Shown here piece by piece: positions 7,583 through 16,397 of a DNA stretch of 64,000 nt (within the stretch, counting starts at the first letter, position 1; every line of letters begins with the position of its first letter). A model generated the notes under the pieces. That model was not told the DNA's origin. It was given only the letters and a program-made list of their open reading frames with translations, and made no database searches. This stretch comes from Actinomycetota bacterium (GTDB taxonomy: Bacteria > Actinomycetota > Thermoleophilia > Miltoncostaeales > Miltoncostaeaceae). The stretch lies in NCBI GenBank assembly GCA_016870155.1, contig VGCE01000005.1, positions 1 through 64,000 on the forward strand, in the 5' to 3' direction. The translations under genes and the position numbers were made by a program.

Positions 7583-9469
7583 GTGAGAACACTCAGATAC
7601 GCCGCCGTGACGCTGGCCGCGGCCGTCGCGCTCCCCGTGGCCGCCAGCGGAGCGACGGTCACCGGAACCGTCAAGGGCGGCAAGGGCATGCGCATCACCG
7701 CCATCGGCCTGGACGGCACGGCGAACTCGGCCAAGATCAAGGGCAACGGGAAGTTCAGCCTGAAGGTGCCCAACGCGCGGGCCAAGAACGCCACGCTGCA
7801 CCTGCTCACGAGCACCGGCGACTACGCCGGCCCCGTCGTGATCGCCCGCAAGGGCGCCAGGGGCTACGTGCGCATCACCTCCAAGACCACTGCGCTGGGA
7901 TCGATCGCCAAGAAGAGCGGATTCGCGCTGGTGAACACCGCTCCCGCCAAGAGCCAGTACGCCACGGCGGGATCGGTGAAGGTGAACGGCAAGACCGGCA
8001 AGCCCGTGGGCGCCGGCCTGCTGGGCCTCATCAAGACCGGCTCATCGGCCAAGTCGTCCATGGCCCGCGAGGCACAGGGCGGCACGGGCGGAGGTGGCGG
8101 CACGGGCGGAGGTGGTGGCACAGGCGGTGGTGGCGGCCAGCAGGGCGGTGGCGGCCAGCAGGGCGCCAGCCCCAACAGCCCCTGCGGCGGCGCCGTGGGC
8201 GGCGACTGCGACCAGGACGGCGTGCCGAACTCCATCGACGTCGACGACAACGGCAACCTGACCATCGACTTCACCGACAGCGTGTCGGTGGACACCACGG
8301 CCAAGCTGCTCACCTACAGCGACATCCGGCCGGGCATCGTGGACACGCTCAACTACAACACCGGCGCCACGCGCGAGAGCATCAACACCTTCCTCGGAAG
8401 CCAGAGCCTCGAGCGGCCCACGGGCCTCGGCCTCGCCTTCTACTACCAGGAGCGCGACCTCACCGGCCAGGACCCCAGCCCGGCGCTCGACGACGTCTGG
8501 GTGCAGTGCGAGGCGTCGGCGCCGTGGTGCGCGCCCGGCACCTCGCAGGCGACCATCAGCGGCTTCAGCGAGTTCCCGCAGATCCTGCCGTCGGTGCCGC
8601 AGTTCGGGTCGGTCAACTGGAGCACCTTCACCGGGTCCACGTGCACCACCCGCGGCCAGGCCTGCCAGCCGCAGCCGGCCAACTACCCGCCGTTCGGCTT
8701 CACGAAGTCGCCGCAGCAGGGCCAGGGCGGGCCGCAGGCGTCGAGCATCTGGACGGCGTTCGTGAAGCCCAACTCCACCGACACCCTCGGCCAGGTGAAC
8801 TCCGACTCGGTGATCAACCTCAACTACCGCACGAGCCCCACGGCGGCGCCCAGCACCAAGCCCATCGGCATCAGCCCCTACATGGTGACCACCCCGGCCA
8901 TCACGCAGTTGGTGGCGAACGGGGCCACGCAGTCGCTGAGCTACCCGTACCCGGAGAACGGGCCCGGCACCAACCGCGGCAACGGCTTCAACCTGGGGTC
9001 GGCGGGATCGCTGGGCCTCACGCTCATCCCGCCGCAGCGCCTCGGCCTGCCCGGCGAGGCCGAGCAGTTCTACACCATGGGCGGCCTGTTCTACGGCGTC
9101 ACGCTCGACTCGCTGTCGGTGCTCTCGACCGGCGGCAGCGGTGGCGGCAACAACGAGCAGCGTCCGAACACCGAGGCGGGGTGCTCCATCACCCCGGTGA
9201 GCGGGGTGCAGCAGCGCCCGCCGGCCACGGATCCGCAGGACCCCTGGCCCACGATCGCGCCGATGCAGGACACCACGGCCATCGATGGGCCTGCCACCAC
9301 GGTGCGCACGGTGGGGTTCACCGTGGACGTGAAGGGCTGCATCCAGAAGTACCTGCCGGGCTCGCCGACGAGCGGCGTGAGCGTGAACCTCTCGCTCATC
9401 GCCACCGGCGCGCCCCTGCAGAGCGGGGCGAACCGCACCGGCGTGTCGTTCACGGCGCGGCTGCCCTAG
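7583..9469 (+). CDS. large secreted protein with Gly-rich linker
   Basis: A 628-residue exported protein. The signal peptide (MRTLRYAAVTLAAAVALPVAASGA) is followed by a domain of about 130 residues with a carboxypeptidase-regulatory-like beta pattern (TVTGTVKGGKGMRITAIGLDG). A Gly-rich linker (about 167-194) and a calcium-site-like segment DQDGVPNSIDVDDNGN, similar to thrombospondin type-3 repeats, come next. The C-terminal 400 residues form a Ser/Thr/Asn-rich extracellular region with a few cysteines and no known family. GTG at 7583 has AAGGAG with 6-base spacing. A cell-surface or matrix role is suggested by composition only. Confidence 0.7.
   Translation: MRTLRYAAVTLAAAVALPVAASGATVTGTVKGGKGMRITAIGLDGTANSAKIKGNGKFSLKVPNARAKNATLHLLTSTGDYAGPVVIARKGARGYVRITSKTTALGSIAKKSGFALVNTAPAKSQYATAGSVKVNGKTGKPVGAGLLGLIKTGSSAKSSMAREAQGGTGGGGGTGGGGGTGGGGGQQGGGGQQGASPNSPCGGAVGGDCDQDGVPNSIDVDDNGNLTIDFTDSVSVDTTAKLLTYSDIRPGIVDTLNYNTGATRESINTFLGSQSLERPTGLGLAFYYQERDLTGQDPSPALDDVWVQCEASAPWCAPGTSQATISGFSEFPQILPSVPQFGSVNWSTFTGSTCTTRGQACQPQPANYPPFGFTKSPQQGQGGPQASSIWTAFVKPNSTDTLGQVNSDSVINLNYRTSPTAAPSTKPIGISPYMVTTPAITQLVANGATQSLSYPYPENGPGTNRGNGFNLGSAGSLGLTLIPPQRLGLPGEAEQFYTMGGLFYGVTLDSLSVLSTGGSGGGNNEQRPNTEAGCSITPVSGVQQRPPATDPQDPWPTIAPMQDTTAIDGPATTVRTVGFTVDVKGCIQKYLPGSPTSGVSVNLSLIATGAPLQSGANRTGVSFTARLP
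8081..8164 (+). repeat. 18-base in-frame glycine repeat
   Basis: Three near-identical 18-base units beginning GGCACGGGCGGAGG are followed by one and a half units beginning GGCCAGCAGGGCGG. They encode GTGGGG-type and GQQGGG-type linker residues. The arrangement suggests expansion by slippage and could vary in copy number between strains. Confidence 0.7.
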
Positions 9470-9535
9470 CGCAGCAGGATCCCTACCCGGCCCGGAGGGC
9501 GGCCTTCACGGCGCCCACCGCGGCCGGGGCGGGGG

Positions 9536-10039
9536 CTACGCGGCGGCCAGGTAGGGCGTCCACTCCTCCGGGCGCCGGGGCGTGGCGACGTCGATGAAAA
9601 CGTCGGGGCGGGGCGGGCGGGGCTTGCTGCGCGGATACATGTGCACCTCGTCGCAGAGCGCATCGCCCTTGCGCGCGTTGCAGGTGGCGCAGGAGGTGAC
9701 CACGTTGAACCACGACGAATCACCCCCACGGCTGCGGGGCACCACGTGGTCGACGGTAAGCTTGGCGCGGCTGCCGCAGTACTGGCACGCGTAGCCGTCA
9801 CGGGCGAACAGTGCGCGCCGGCTCATGCGGCGGGCCTCGTAGCGGGGCACCTTCACGCGGTAGACCAGGCGGATCACGTGGGGGGATGGGTAGTCGCGCG
9901 ACACGCCGCGGATCGCGCGCGGGCGGTGCTCGAGGATCTCCGCCTTCTCCTTGAGCAGCAGCACGAGGGCACGCCTGACAGAGCACACGTTGATGGGCTC
10001 ATACGATGCATTGAGGACGAGTACGTGCTGCGGGACCAC
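9536..10039 (-). CDS. HNH endonuclease
   Basis: A 167-residue HNH-family protein. The nuclease core is CQYCGSRAKLTVDHVVPRSRGGDSSWFNVVTSCATCNARKG, here described by its parts: two CxxC zinc knuckles, the catalytic DH pair followed by VPRSRGG, and the Asn of WFNVV. The N terminus (VLNASYEPINVCSVRRALVLL) is the conserved lead-in of the common chromosomal HNH protein of actinobacteria, which is not linked to phage or restriction loci. The start is GTG at 10039, with a TATATT -10 site 14 bases upstream. The function is unknown beyond predicted DNA cleavage. Confidence 0.85.
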   Translation of the reverse strand: MVPQHVLVLNASYEPINVCSVRRALVLLLKEKAEILEHRPRAIRGVSRDYPSPHVIRLVYRVKVPRYEARRMSRRALFARDGYACQYCGSRAKLTVDHVVPRSRGGDSSWFNVVTSCATCNARKGDALCDEVHMYPRSKPRPPRPDVFIDVATPRRPEEWTPYLAAA

Positions 10040-10045
10040 CCCCTT

Positions 10046-10066
10046 CCGCGGGCAATATAGCCGCGG
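10046..10066. promoter_or_regulatory. inverted repeat around the HNH -10 box
   Basis: Two CCGCGG hexamers (10046-10051 and 10061-10066) flank AATATA, whose minus-strand reading is the TATATT -10 of the HNH gene (10059-10054). The repeat may be an operator or the terminator of pheA, which ends at 10073 on the same strand. Confidence 0.35.
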
Positions 10067-10072
10067 GGGCGC

Positions 10073-10933
10073 TTACCGGGGCGAGCGGTCGGCGGTGGGG
10101 TAACAGCCGAGCGGGGTGACCGCCGCGATACCGCCCTCGTCGATCGCGGTGAGGGCGGCCTGCAGCGGGAGGTCCCGGTGGCGGTTGCCCTCGGCGTCGA
10201 TGAAGAACACGTAGTGGCCCAGCCCGGTGCGCGCAGGGCGGCTCTCGAGGCGCGTGAGGTTGATCGCCCGCAGGGCGAACTCCTGCAGGATCGACAGCAG
10301 CGCGCCGGGGCGGTCCTTCACGATTGAGCAGATGATCGAGGTGGACCACGGCCCGTGCGCGTCGGAGGCCACCTCCTCGGTGCCCACCATCGCGAACCGC
10401 GTGCGGTTGTCCGCGGCGTCCATGATGTCCTCGGCAATGATCTCCCCGCCATAGATCTGGGCCGAGCGCCGGTTGCCCACGGCCACCGTGCCGTTGTGGG
10501 CGAGCACCGCCACCTGCACCGCCTCGGCCGTGGAGTGGGCGGGGTCAACCGGCACCTCCGGGAGGTTGGCCCTGAGCCACCTGCCGCACTGGGCGCTCGC
10601 CTGCGGATGGCTCAGCACGCGGGTGGCCGAATCAAGGGGCTCGCCCGGGGCACCGATGAGCTGGTGGCGGATCGCGTGGATCACCTCGCCGCGGATGACC
10701 ACACGGCCGTGGTTGGCGATGAGCTCGTCGAGCGTCTGGCTCACGCCGCCCTCGATGGCGTTCTCGATGGGCACCAGGGCCTCATCCACCTCGCCTGCGA
10801 CGACCGCGGCGAAGCACGCGGCGATGCTCGGGTACGCCCGCGTGCGATCCACCTGATGGGCGCCCAGCCAGTCGAGCAGCGCCTCCTCCGAGAAGGTGCC
10901 CCGGGGGCCCAGGTATCCGATCGATCCGCTCAC
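10073..10933 (-). CDS. pheA: prephenate dehydratase
   Basis: A 286-residue enzyme that converts prephenate to phenylpyruvate in phenylalanine synthesis. The catalytic part (about 5-185) opens with IGYLGPRGTFSEEA and carries the NRTRF motif, whose Thr is catalytic. An ACT domain (about 200-275) with ESRPARTGLGHYVFFIDAEG is the expected phenylalanine-sensing domain, so feedback inhibition is likely. There is no fused chorismate mutase. The start is GTG at 10933, 11 bases after the stop of the upstream CARDB-like gene on the same strand; the two may share a transcript. Confidence 0.92.
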   Translation of the reverse strand: MSGSIGYLGPRGTFSEEALLDWLGAHQVDRTRAYPSIAACFAAVVAGEVDEALVPIENAIEGGVSQTLDELIANHGRVVIRGEVIHAIRHQLIGAPGEPLDSATRVLSHPQASAQCGRWLRANLPEVPVDPAHSTAEAVQVAVLAHNGTVAVGNRRSAQIYGGEIIAEDIMDAADNRTRFAMVGTEEVASDAHGPWSTSIICSIVKDRPGALLSILQEFALRAINLTRLESRPARTGLGHYVFFIDAEGNRHRDLPLQAALTAIDEGGIAAVTPLGCYPTADRSPR

Positions 10934-10944
10934 CGCGTCACGGC

Positions 10945-12228
10945 CTAGAAGACGATCTTGACGGGGTATTCGGCCCGGTTGTTGTCGGTCTTCTCCTCGC
11001 CCGGCACCGGCACCACCTCCACCTTAAGCGTGGATGGCTCGCCGAACGTGGGGCTCTTCGGGCCCGGCAGGGTGACCGACTGCTGCTCGCCCGACTGGAT
11101 CGCCGTGATCTCCTTCTCCACCGTCTGGGCGTCCTTTGGCGACGCGTCGCTGGCGAAGGTGACGCGCACGATGACGTTGCTCTCGGCGAAGTCGCCGGCG
11201 TTCTCCACCGTCACCTGCCACTCGAGCTTGTCGGATGCCTGGATCTCGGTGTCTGTGCCCGCCTGCAGCTGCACGCCCTGCGGCAGCGCCTGCACCGATG
11301 CGATGCCGGTGCCATGCAGGCCGCCTGTGGTGCTCGTGCCGGTGCCGTCGGCCGTGCCCGTGCGCTGAAGCGCAGGGATGAGCTGGCCGGCACCGGTGGG
11401 CGATGCCTGGTCGGCGCGCACGCCGGACAGGAAGAACTGGCGGTCGGGCACCTGCACGCCCGTGATGTCGGCATCGGCGAGCGCGCGCTTGGACGGGCCC
11501 ACGAAGGAGTCCTGGTAGAGGACATCGCTCGCGAGGAAACGCTGCATCGCGCTGGCGAGGGTGGCTGATGCGTATGCGCGGTTCTGCGACTCCACCACCG
11601 AGGGCAGGGCGTCGGCAAGGGCCTTGAGGCCGGTGACGCGGTACTGCAGGGCGGTGACGAGGCTCTGGTTGGGGGCCGACAGCGAGTCGGGCGGCGAGAG
11701 CGCATTGGCCTGGCCCACGAGGCCCTCGGCCTGATCGGCGATCTCACGCACCTGCACCTGCAGCTCGGGGGCCTTGGCGCCGTTCTTGTTGAGCAGGACC
11801 TCCTGCAGGGCGTCCGACTCCTTGCCCGATGCCGTCACGATCGTGGTGACATCACCCATGTACGAGCCGTAGGAGTCCTCGAGCTGGCTGCGCTGGCAGC
11901 CGCGCACTACCAGGACCAGTACGACGATGAGCACGATGGCCCCGCCCACGGCGAACGCGATGCGGGCGCCCGTGGACTGCATGGCGCCCCCGCCGCGGCC
12001 GGATCCCGACGAGCGCCCCGACGACCCCGAACTCCTCCTGCCCGATCCACCGCCGGATCCCCCGCGGCGACCGCGGCCGCCACCCGAGCCCGTGCCCGAC
12101 CCGCCGCGACCCCGGCTCGACGAGCCCCGGTCGCGCGGATTCGGGCCCTCGGCCGGCGGCAGGGGGCCGCTGACGCCAGTGGGCTGGTCGTCGTACCCGT
12201 AGTCCGTGCCGGTGTCGTCTGGGTCCAA
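10945..12228 (-). CDS. membrane-anchored CARDB-like protein
   Basis: About 427 residues if TTG at 12228 is used. An acidic, Ser/Gly/Arg-rich cytoplasmic tail of about 85 residues is followed by one membrane helix (about 88-107, AVGGAIVLIVVLVLVV), a helical extracytoplasmic region (about 115-270) and a C-terminal beta-sandwich like CARDB (about 325-427, with WQVTVENAGDFAESNVIV and a final KTDNNRAEYPV). The open frame continues upstream through the tRNA-Leu gene, but that part is only the translated tRNA. The first methionine, at 11982, would leave out the tail. The architecture suggests a cell-envelope role; the precise job is unknown. Confidence 0.6.
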   Translation of the reverse strand: MDPDDTGTDYGYDDQPTGVSGPLPPAEGPNPRDRGSSSRGRGGSGTGSGGGRGRRGGSGGGSGRRSSGSSGRSSGSGRGGGAMQSTGARIAFAVGGAIVLIVVLVLVVRGCQRSQLEDSYGSYMGDVTTIVTASGKESDALQEVLLNKNGAKAPELQVQVREIADQAEGLVGQANALSPPDSLSAPNQSLVTALQYRVTGLKALADALPSVVESQNRAYASATLASAMQRFLASDVLYQDSFVGPSKRALADADITGVQVPDRQFFLSGVRADQASPTGAGQLIPALQRTGTADGTGTSTTGGLHGTGIASVQALPQGVQLQAGTDTEIQASDKLEWQVTVENAGDFAESNVIVRVTFASDASPKDAQTVEKEITAIQSGEQQSVTLPGPKSPTFGEPSTLKVEVVPVPGEEKTDNNRAEYPVKIVF

Positions 12229-12246
12229 GGTGGGGTCTGCTCCGGA

Positions 12247-12330
<84 letters not shown>

Positions 12331-12398
12331 GGTGAGCGGCCTTGAGGCGCCGGAACACTAGCGCACCCGGCCCGCCCGGCTGCCGCACGGGTCGTGAC

Positions 12399-12404
12399 TA
12401 CGAT
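12399..12404 (+). promoter_or_regulatory. possible promoter of the cell-division operon
   Basis: TACGAT lies 63 bases before the ATG at 12468 and is the best -10 candidate in the short gap between tRNA-Leu and the operon. No convincing -35 is seen. Confidence 0.3.
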
Positions 12405-12467
12405 CGGCTGTCCGTTCGGCGCCATCACAAGGATTCCTTCGCCGGCGGTGGAAGGCCCAATAGCCCC

Positions 12468-14156
12468 ATGCCCATCACCGGACCACGCCATGCACCCACG
12501 CGCACCCAGGCGCATGCCCGCGTGCTCGGACGCTACGACCTCATGGAGGTCATCGGGCGGGGTGCCACATCGCGCGTGTACCGGGCCCTCGACAGGGCCA
12601 CGGGGCGCGAGGTCGCGGTGAAGGAGATCCCCATCGATCTGGGCCTCGAGCTGCGCGTGGCAGCCGAGATCCGCGCCGCCGCGCGCCTGGAGCACCCCGG
12701 CATGGTGCGCATGCTCGACTGGGGCGAGGACGCCGAGTCGCTGTACCTGGTGAGCGAGCTGGTGGATGGGCCGTCGCTCGAGCGCGTGTACGCCGACGCG
12801 CCCCCCGGCGATCGCGCCACGGCCGAGATGGTGGCCGACGTGCTCGAAGCCCTCGACCACGCGCATGAGCGCGGGGTGATCCACCGCGACATCAAGCCTG
12901 CGAACATCCTGGTGGACGACCGCGGGCACGCGATGGTGACCGACCTCGGGGTGGCCCGCTTGTCGGGCGAGACCGGCATGACCCAGACCGGCGGCGTGGT
13001 GGGCACCATGGCCTACATGGCGCCGGAGCAGGCCACCGGCGAGCAGGTGACCGGCGCGGCAGACGTCTGGGCCGCCACGTTGGTGCTCTACGAGGGGCTG
13101 ACCGGGCGCAACCCGCTCCTCGGCGGGAGCCCCGCCGACACCGCGCGGCGTGCCGCCCTGGGCGAGATCCCGCCCATCCGCAACCTCCGGCCCGATCTGC
13201 CCACCCGCCTGGCCAAGGCCATCGACGCGGGCCTGGCGCGGCACCCGGATGCGCGTCCCGACGCCCACCGCATGGCGCAGATCGTGCGGGAGGAGGCCCG
13301 GGCGCTGCCCGAAGGCCGCGGACGCCGGGCCGTGGCGCTGATCTCGGGCCCGATGCCCATGATCCTCTCGGGCGTGGGCGCGGGCCTGCTGGGCGGCCTC
13401 ATCGCCGAGCGGGGGTTCTCGACCGGCGCCCTCGGCACCGCGGGAATCGCGCTCATCGCCGGGGCCATCGGCGCCTGGCGCGCACCGCTGGCGGCGGCCG
13501 GTCTCATCGTGCTGGCGGGCGCCGCCACGGCCACCGCGGCTCCCGCGCTCACGGGCATCGCCCTGGTCATCGGGCTGCTTTTGCTGCTCACGGGGGCGCG
13601 CTTCGGGCGGTTGGTGTTGCTGCCCGCCCTCGCGCCCGTGCTCGCGATGTTCGGCATGTTGCCCGCGTATGCCCTGCTCGCCGGATCGGTTCGCACCACG
13701 GCAGCACGAATCTGGACGGCCATCACGGGCGTGATCACCCTGCTGCTCTGGCAGGTGATGGCGGGAGCGAATGCCTTCGTGTTCACCGGCTGGGAGGTGA
13801 ACGGCGCCTGGGATTCGCTGCAGGGGGTGACATCACCGCAGGCAGCGGGCGAGGCCCTGATCGCGCCGATTACGGCGCATCCGCAGGCCCTGGTGGGCTG
13901 CCTGACCATGATCGCGGCGGCCCTCACATGGCCGCTGGTCATCGGCGCGCCCGACCGGCGGCGCGTGGTGGCGGGTGTCATGTGGGCCGCCGGGCTCACC
14001 ATGGCCGCGGGCCTGCTGGGCGGCGGCGGCCTCGAGGCGGTCGGCGCCGTGCTGCCCTCGGCTATCCTCGCCATGGCATGGGCTGCCCGGCCTTGGCGCG
14101 CATTCATGCGCGACGGCGCGGGCCGATCGGCCTCTCTCACCGGCACGGCGGGCTAG
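12468..14156 (+). CDS. Ser/Thr protein kinase with polytopic membrane domain
   Basis: A 562-residue protein starting the division operon. The kinase domain (about 22-290) has the Gly loop IGRGATSRV, Lys52 in VAVKE, His139-Arg140-Asp141 in HRDIKPAN, APE at 185-187 and a TQTGG activation loop. The metal motif reads Asp159-Leu-Gly (DLG) instead of DFG, a tolerated variant. Unlike PknA/PknB, it has no single helix and sensor; residues 325-540 hold about eight to nine hydrophobic helices. Its place where pknA normally stands suggests that it helps phosphorylate FHA proteins or wall enzymes. No strong ribosome site precedes ATG 12468; GGAAGG is about 12 bases upstream. The next gene starts immediately after the stop. 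Confidence 0.8.
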   Translation: MPITGPRHAPTRTQAHARVLGRYDLMEVIGRGATSRVYRALDRATGREVAVKEIPIDLGLELRVAAEIRAAARLEHPGMVRMLDWGEDAESLYLVSELVDGPSLERVYADAPPGDRATAEMVADVLEALDHAHERGVIHRDIKPANILVDDRGHAMVTDLGVARLSGETGMTQTGGVVGTMAYMAPEQATGEQVTGAADVWAATLVLYEGLTGRNPLLGGSPADTARRAALGEIPPIRNLRPDLPTRLAKAIDAGLARHPDARPDAHRMAQIVREEARALPEGRGRRAVALISGPMPMILSGVGAGLLGGLIAERGFSTGALGTAGIALIAGAIGAWRAPLAAAGLIVLAGAATATAAPALTGIALVIGLLLLLTGARFGRLVLLPALAPVLAMFGMLPAYALLAGSVRTTAARIWTAITGVITLLLWQVMAGANAFVFTGWEVNGAWDSLQGVTSPQAAGEALIAPITAHPQALVGCLTMIAAALTWPLVIGAPDRRRVVAGVMWAAGLTMAAGLLGGGGLEAVGAVLPSAILAMAWAARPWRAFMRDGAGRSASLTGTAG

Positions 14157-15017
14157 ATGGCGCTACGGAACATCGAGCAGAAGATCGAGGGCATGGTCGA
14201 GAAGACGTTCGGCCGCATGTTCCGCAGCAGCCTGCAGCCGGTGGAGCTCGCGCGAAGGCTGGCGCGTGAGATGGAGGATCACAAGACCGTTTCGGTATCG
14301 CGGGTGTACGTGCCCAACCAGTACACCGTGTACCTCTCCCCGGCCGACCGACGCCAATTCTCAAGCTACGAGTCAGCGCTGGTGGTGGAGCTCGGGTCGT
14401 ACCTCGAGGCCCACGCGCGCAGCGAGGGCCTTTCGCTGCTCTCGATGCCGCGTATCCGCCTGGAGACCGACACCGACCTGCGCCCCGGCGAGTTCGGCAT
14501 TGCCTGCCGGATGGTGGACCCGGGCCGCCCGGGCGCCGAGCCGGCGGATGCCGCCCCCGAGGCTGCGGCTGCTGCTGCGGCTGCTGTCGGTGCCGCGGTG
14601 CCGCCCGCAGCAGATGAGGTGCCGGCCGAGCCGGTGATGCCCGTCGAGCCCGTCGAGCCGCTTCCCAACGAGGCCCTGGCCGCCGTGAGCGGCACGCAGG
14701 TGCTCTCGCCGGAGCAGGCGCGCGCGGCAGGGCTGGTGCGCGAGCACGTGACCCTGTACGTGGCAGGACAGCCTTTCCGCATCAGCCAGAAGGTCACGAC
14801 GATGGGCCGCAGCCGCGACTGCGACATCGTGGTTCCCGACGCCAACGTGAGCCGCGTGCACGCCGAGTTGCGCCACGAGGGGCTCGAATACGTGCTGGTG
14901 GACCTCGGCTCGACCAATGGGGTCGAGGTGAACGGGCGCAGGGTGCTGCGCCACAACCTCCGCGACGGCGACCGGGTGAGCCTCGGTGGCGCCGAAGTGG
15001 TGGTCGAGCGACGATAG
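14157..15017 (+). CDS. fhaA: FhaA-like protein (DUF3662 plus FHA)
   Basis: A 286-residue cytoplasmic adaptor. The N-terminal DUF3662 domain (about 1-115) opens with LRNIEQKIEGMVEKTFGRMFRS, the hallmark of FhaA. An Ala/Pro-rich linker (about 122-170) joins it to a C-terminal FHA domain (about 205-285), with MGRSRDCDIVV, SRVHAEL and STNGVEVNG as the phosphothreonine-binding core. In mycobacteria FhaA binds phosphorylated partners such as the MviN pseudokinase complex and affects peptidoglycan synthesis; that role is inferred here. The ATG follows the kinase stop codon directly. Confidence 0.9.
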   Translation: MALRNIEQKIEGMVEKTFGRMFRSSLQPVELARRLAREMEDHKTVSVSRVYVPNQYTVYLSPADRRQFSSYESALVVELGSYLEAHARSEGLSLLSMPRIRLETDTDLRPGEFGIACRMVDPGRPGAEPADAAPEAAAAAAAAVGAAVPPAADEVPAEPVMPVEPVEPLPNEALAAVSGTQVLSPEQARAAGLVREHVTLYVAGQPFRISQKVTTMGRSRDCDIVVPDANVSRVHAELRHEGLEYVLVDLGSTNGVEVNGRRVLRHNLRDGDRVSLGGAEVVVERR

Positions 15018-15030
15018 CCCGGGGCGCGCC

Positions 15031-15651
15031 GTGACAGAGACGGGGCTCATCATCGGGCAGGCCGTCTTCCTCCTGCTCCTCTACCTGTTCATCGCCTTCG
15101 TGGTCCGCGCGTCCACGCGCGCCCTGAAGTCGTCGGAGCTCGAGATGACGCCGCCGAACCAGCCGGAGCCGCCGGCACCCGCGCCCATGCCGGCGGCGCC
15201 CGCAGCCCCCACCGAGGTGGTGGGCGCAGCCATCGTGGGCTCGGCTGCCGCGGCAGCGCAGCAGCAGGCCGGGCCGCGCTGGGGCACGCGCAAGGCACGG
15301 CCGGAGCCGCCGCTGTCGGAGGCCGCCAGGCCCGAGGTGGTGCATGCCGCCGCGGCCGCCGAGCCCCACCTGGTGGTGAACCGCTCGAGCTCGCTGCCGG
15401 TGGGCACCACCTACGACGTGGCGGGCGGCGCCACCATCGGGCGCTCGCGCGGCAGCCGCATCCCCATCACCGACCAGTTCATATCCACCAGCCACGCCCG
15501 CGTGTTCCGCAAGGGGCACTTCTGGTTCGTGGAAGACCTGGGGTCGCTCAACGGCACGTACGTGAACGGGCATCGCATATCGGGGGAGCAGCAGTTGCAC
15601 CTGCGCGATGAGATCCGCGTGGGCGAGACCGTGCTGAGGTGGGAGGAGTGA
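15031..15651 (+). CDS. fhaB: FhaB/FipA-like membrane FHA protein
   Basis: A 206-residue protein with an N-terminal membrane helix (about 5-26, IIGQAVFLLLLYLFIAFVV), an Ala/Pro-rich linker and a C-terminal FHA domain (about 130-205) carrying IGRSRGSRIPI, STSHARV and SLNGTYVNG. The domain order matches mycobacterial FhaB, which reads PknA/PknB phosphorylation and helps recruit division proteins. The start GTG at 15031 lies 13 bases after fhaA. Its stop TGA overlaps the GTG of the following phosphatase, so translation is likely coupled. Confidence 0.88.
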   Translation: MTETGLIIGQAVFLLLLYLFIAFVVRASTRALKSSELEMTPPNQPEPPAPAPMPAAPAAPTEVVGAAIVGSAAAAAQQQAGPRWGTRKARPEPPLSEAARPEVVHAAAAAEPHLVVNRSSSLPVGTTYDVAGGATIGRSRGSRIPITDQFISTSHARVFRKGHFWFVEDLGSLNGTYVNGHRISGEQQLHLRDEIRVGETVLRWEE

Positions 15652-16397
15652 GCGGCAGATCCGACCTGGCGCTCATCGAGCTGGCGTCCGCGTCGGACGT
15701 GGGCCGGGTGCGATCGGACAACCAGGATCGCGACCTTCTGGCGCCGCCGCTCATCGCCGTGGCCGACGGCATGGGTGGCCACCTGGGGGGCGGCACCGCC
15801 GCAGGCATGGCCGTGGAGGCCCTGCGCGGCGTGGGATCCACCACCGACCCCACCGCGCTGCTCGCGGCGCTGAAGGAGGCCAACCGGGCCATCGCACGGG
15901 CCGCCGCGGACGACCCCGACCTCGCCGGCATGGGAACCACCGCGACGGCCGCGCTGCTGGAAGGCGGCATTCTGTACCTCGTGCATGTCGGCGACTCCCG
16001 CGCATACCTGATCCGTGGCGGGCGGATCATCCAGGTGACGCAGGACCACTCGGTCGTGGCCGAGATGGTGCGGCGCGGCGCGCTGTCGGCCAACGCCGCC
16101 GACAGCCACCCCGCACGGCACGTGATCACCCGGGCGCTGGGCGTGGACGCGGACATCGACATCGACGCCCTGCGCGTGGACCTGGAGGCCGGCGACGTGG
16201 TGCTGCTGTGCACCGACGGCCTCTCGGGTCCGGTTGCCGATGCCGACATCCTCGAGCTGGTGGAGTCCGCGCCGACGCTCGAGCAGGCCGTGGAGCAGCT
16301 GGTGCAGCGGGCCAACGCCGCGGGTGGCCCGGACAACGTGACGGTGGTGCTGGCCCGCGTGGACGCCGTCACCCGGGAGGCGGCGGCCACGGGATGA
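15648..16397 (+). CDS. PP2C-family protein phosphatase, soluble
   Basis: A 249-residue serine/threonine phosphatase of the PP2C (PPM) family, expected to reverse kinase action in this operon. Metal and catalytic motifs are intact: VRSDNQDRD, ADGMGGH, the HVGDSRAY strand, the CTDGLSG aspartate and GGPDNVT near the C terminus. It has no membrane helix, unlike the next gene, so the operon has one soluble and one anchored phosphatase. GTG at 15648 overlaps the fhaB stop (GTGA); GTG at 15639 would add three residues. The 3' end overlaps the next start as ATGA. Confidence 0.9.
   Translation: MSGRSDLALIELASASDVGRVRSDNQDRDLLAPPLIAVADGMGGHLGGGTAAGMAVEALRGVGSTTDPTALLAALKEANRAIARAAADDPDLAGMGTTATAALLEGGILYLVHVGDSRAYLIRGGRIIQVTQDHSVVAEMVRRGALSANAADSHPARHVITRALGVDADIDIDALRVDLEAGDVVLLCTDGLSGPVADADILELVESAPTLEQAVEQLVQRANAAGGPDNVTVVLARVDAVTREAAATG

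Noticed and set aside
8081-8164. CRISPR-like or satellite array
   Set aside because: Units are short, adjacent without unique spacers, and lie in frame within a coding sequence for a glycine linker.
9536-10039. Phage or restriction HNH nuclease
   Set aside because: No phage or methylase genes adjoin; the N-terminal motif fits the ordinary chromosomal HNH protein of actinobacteria.
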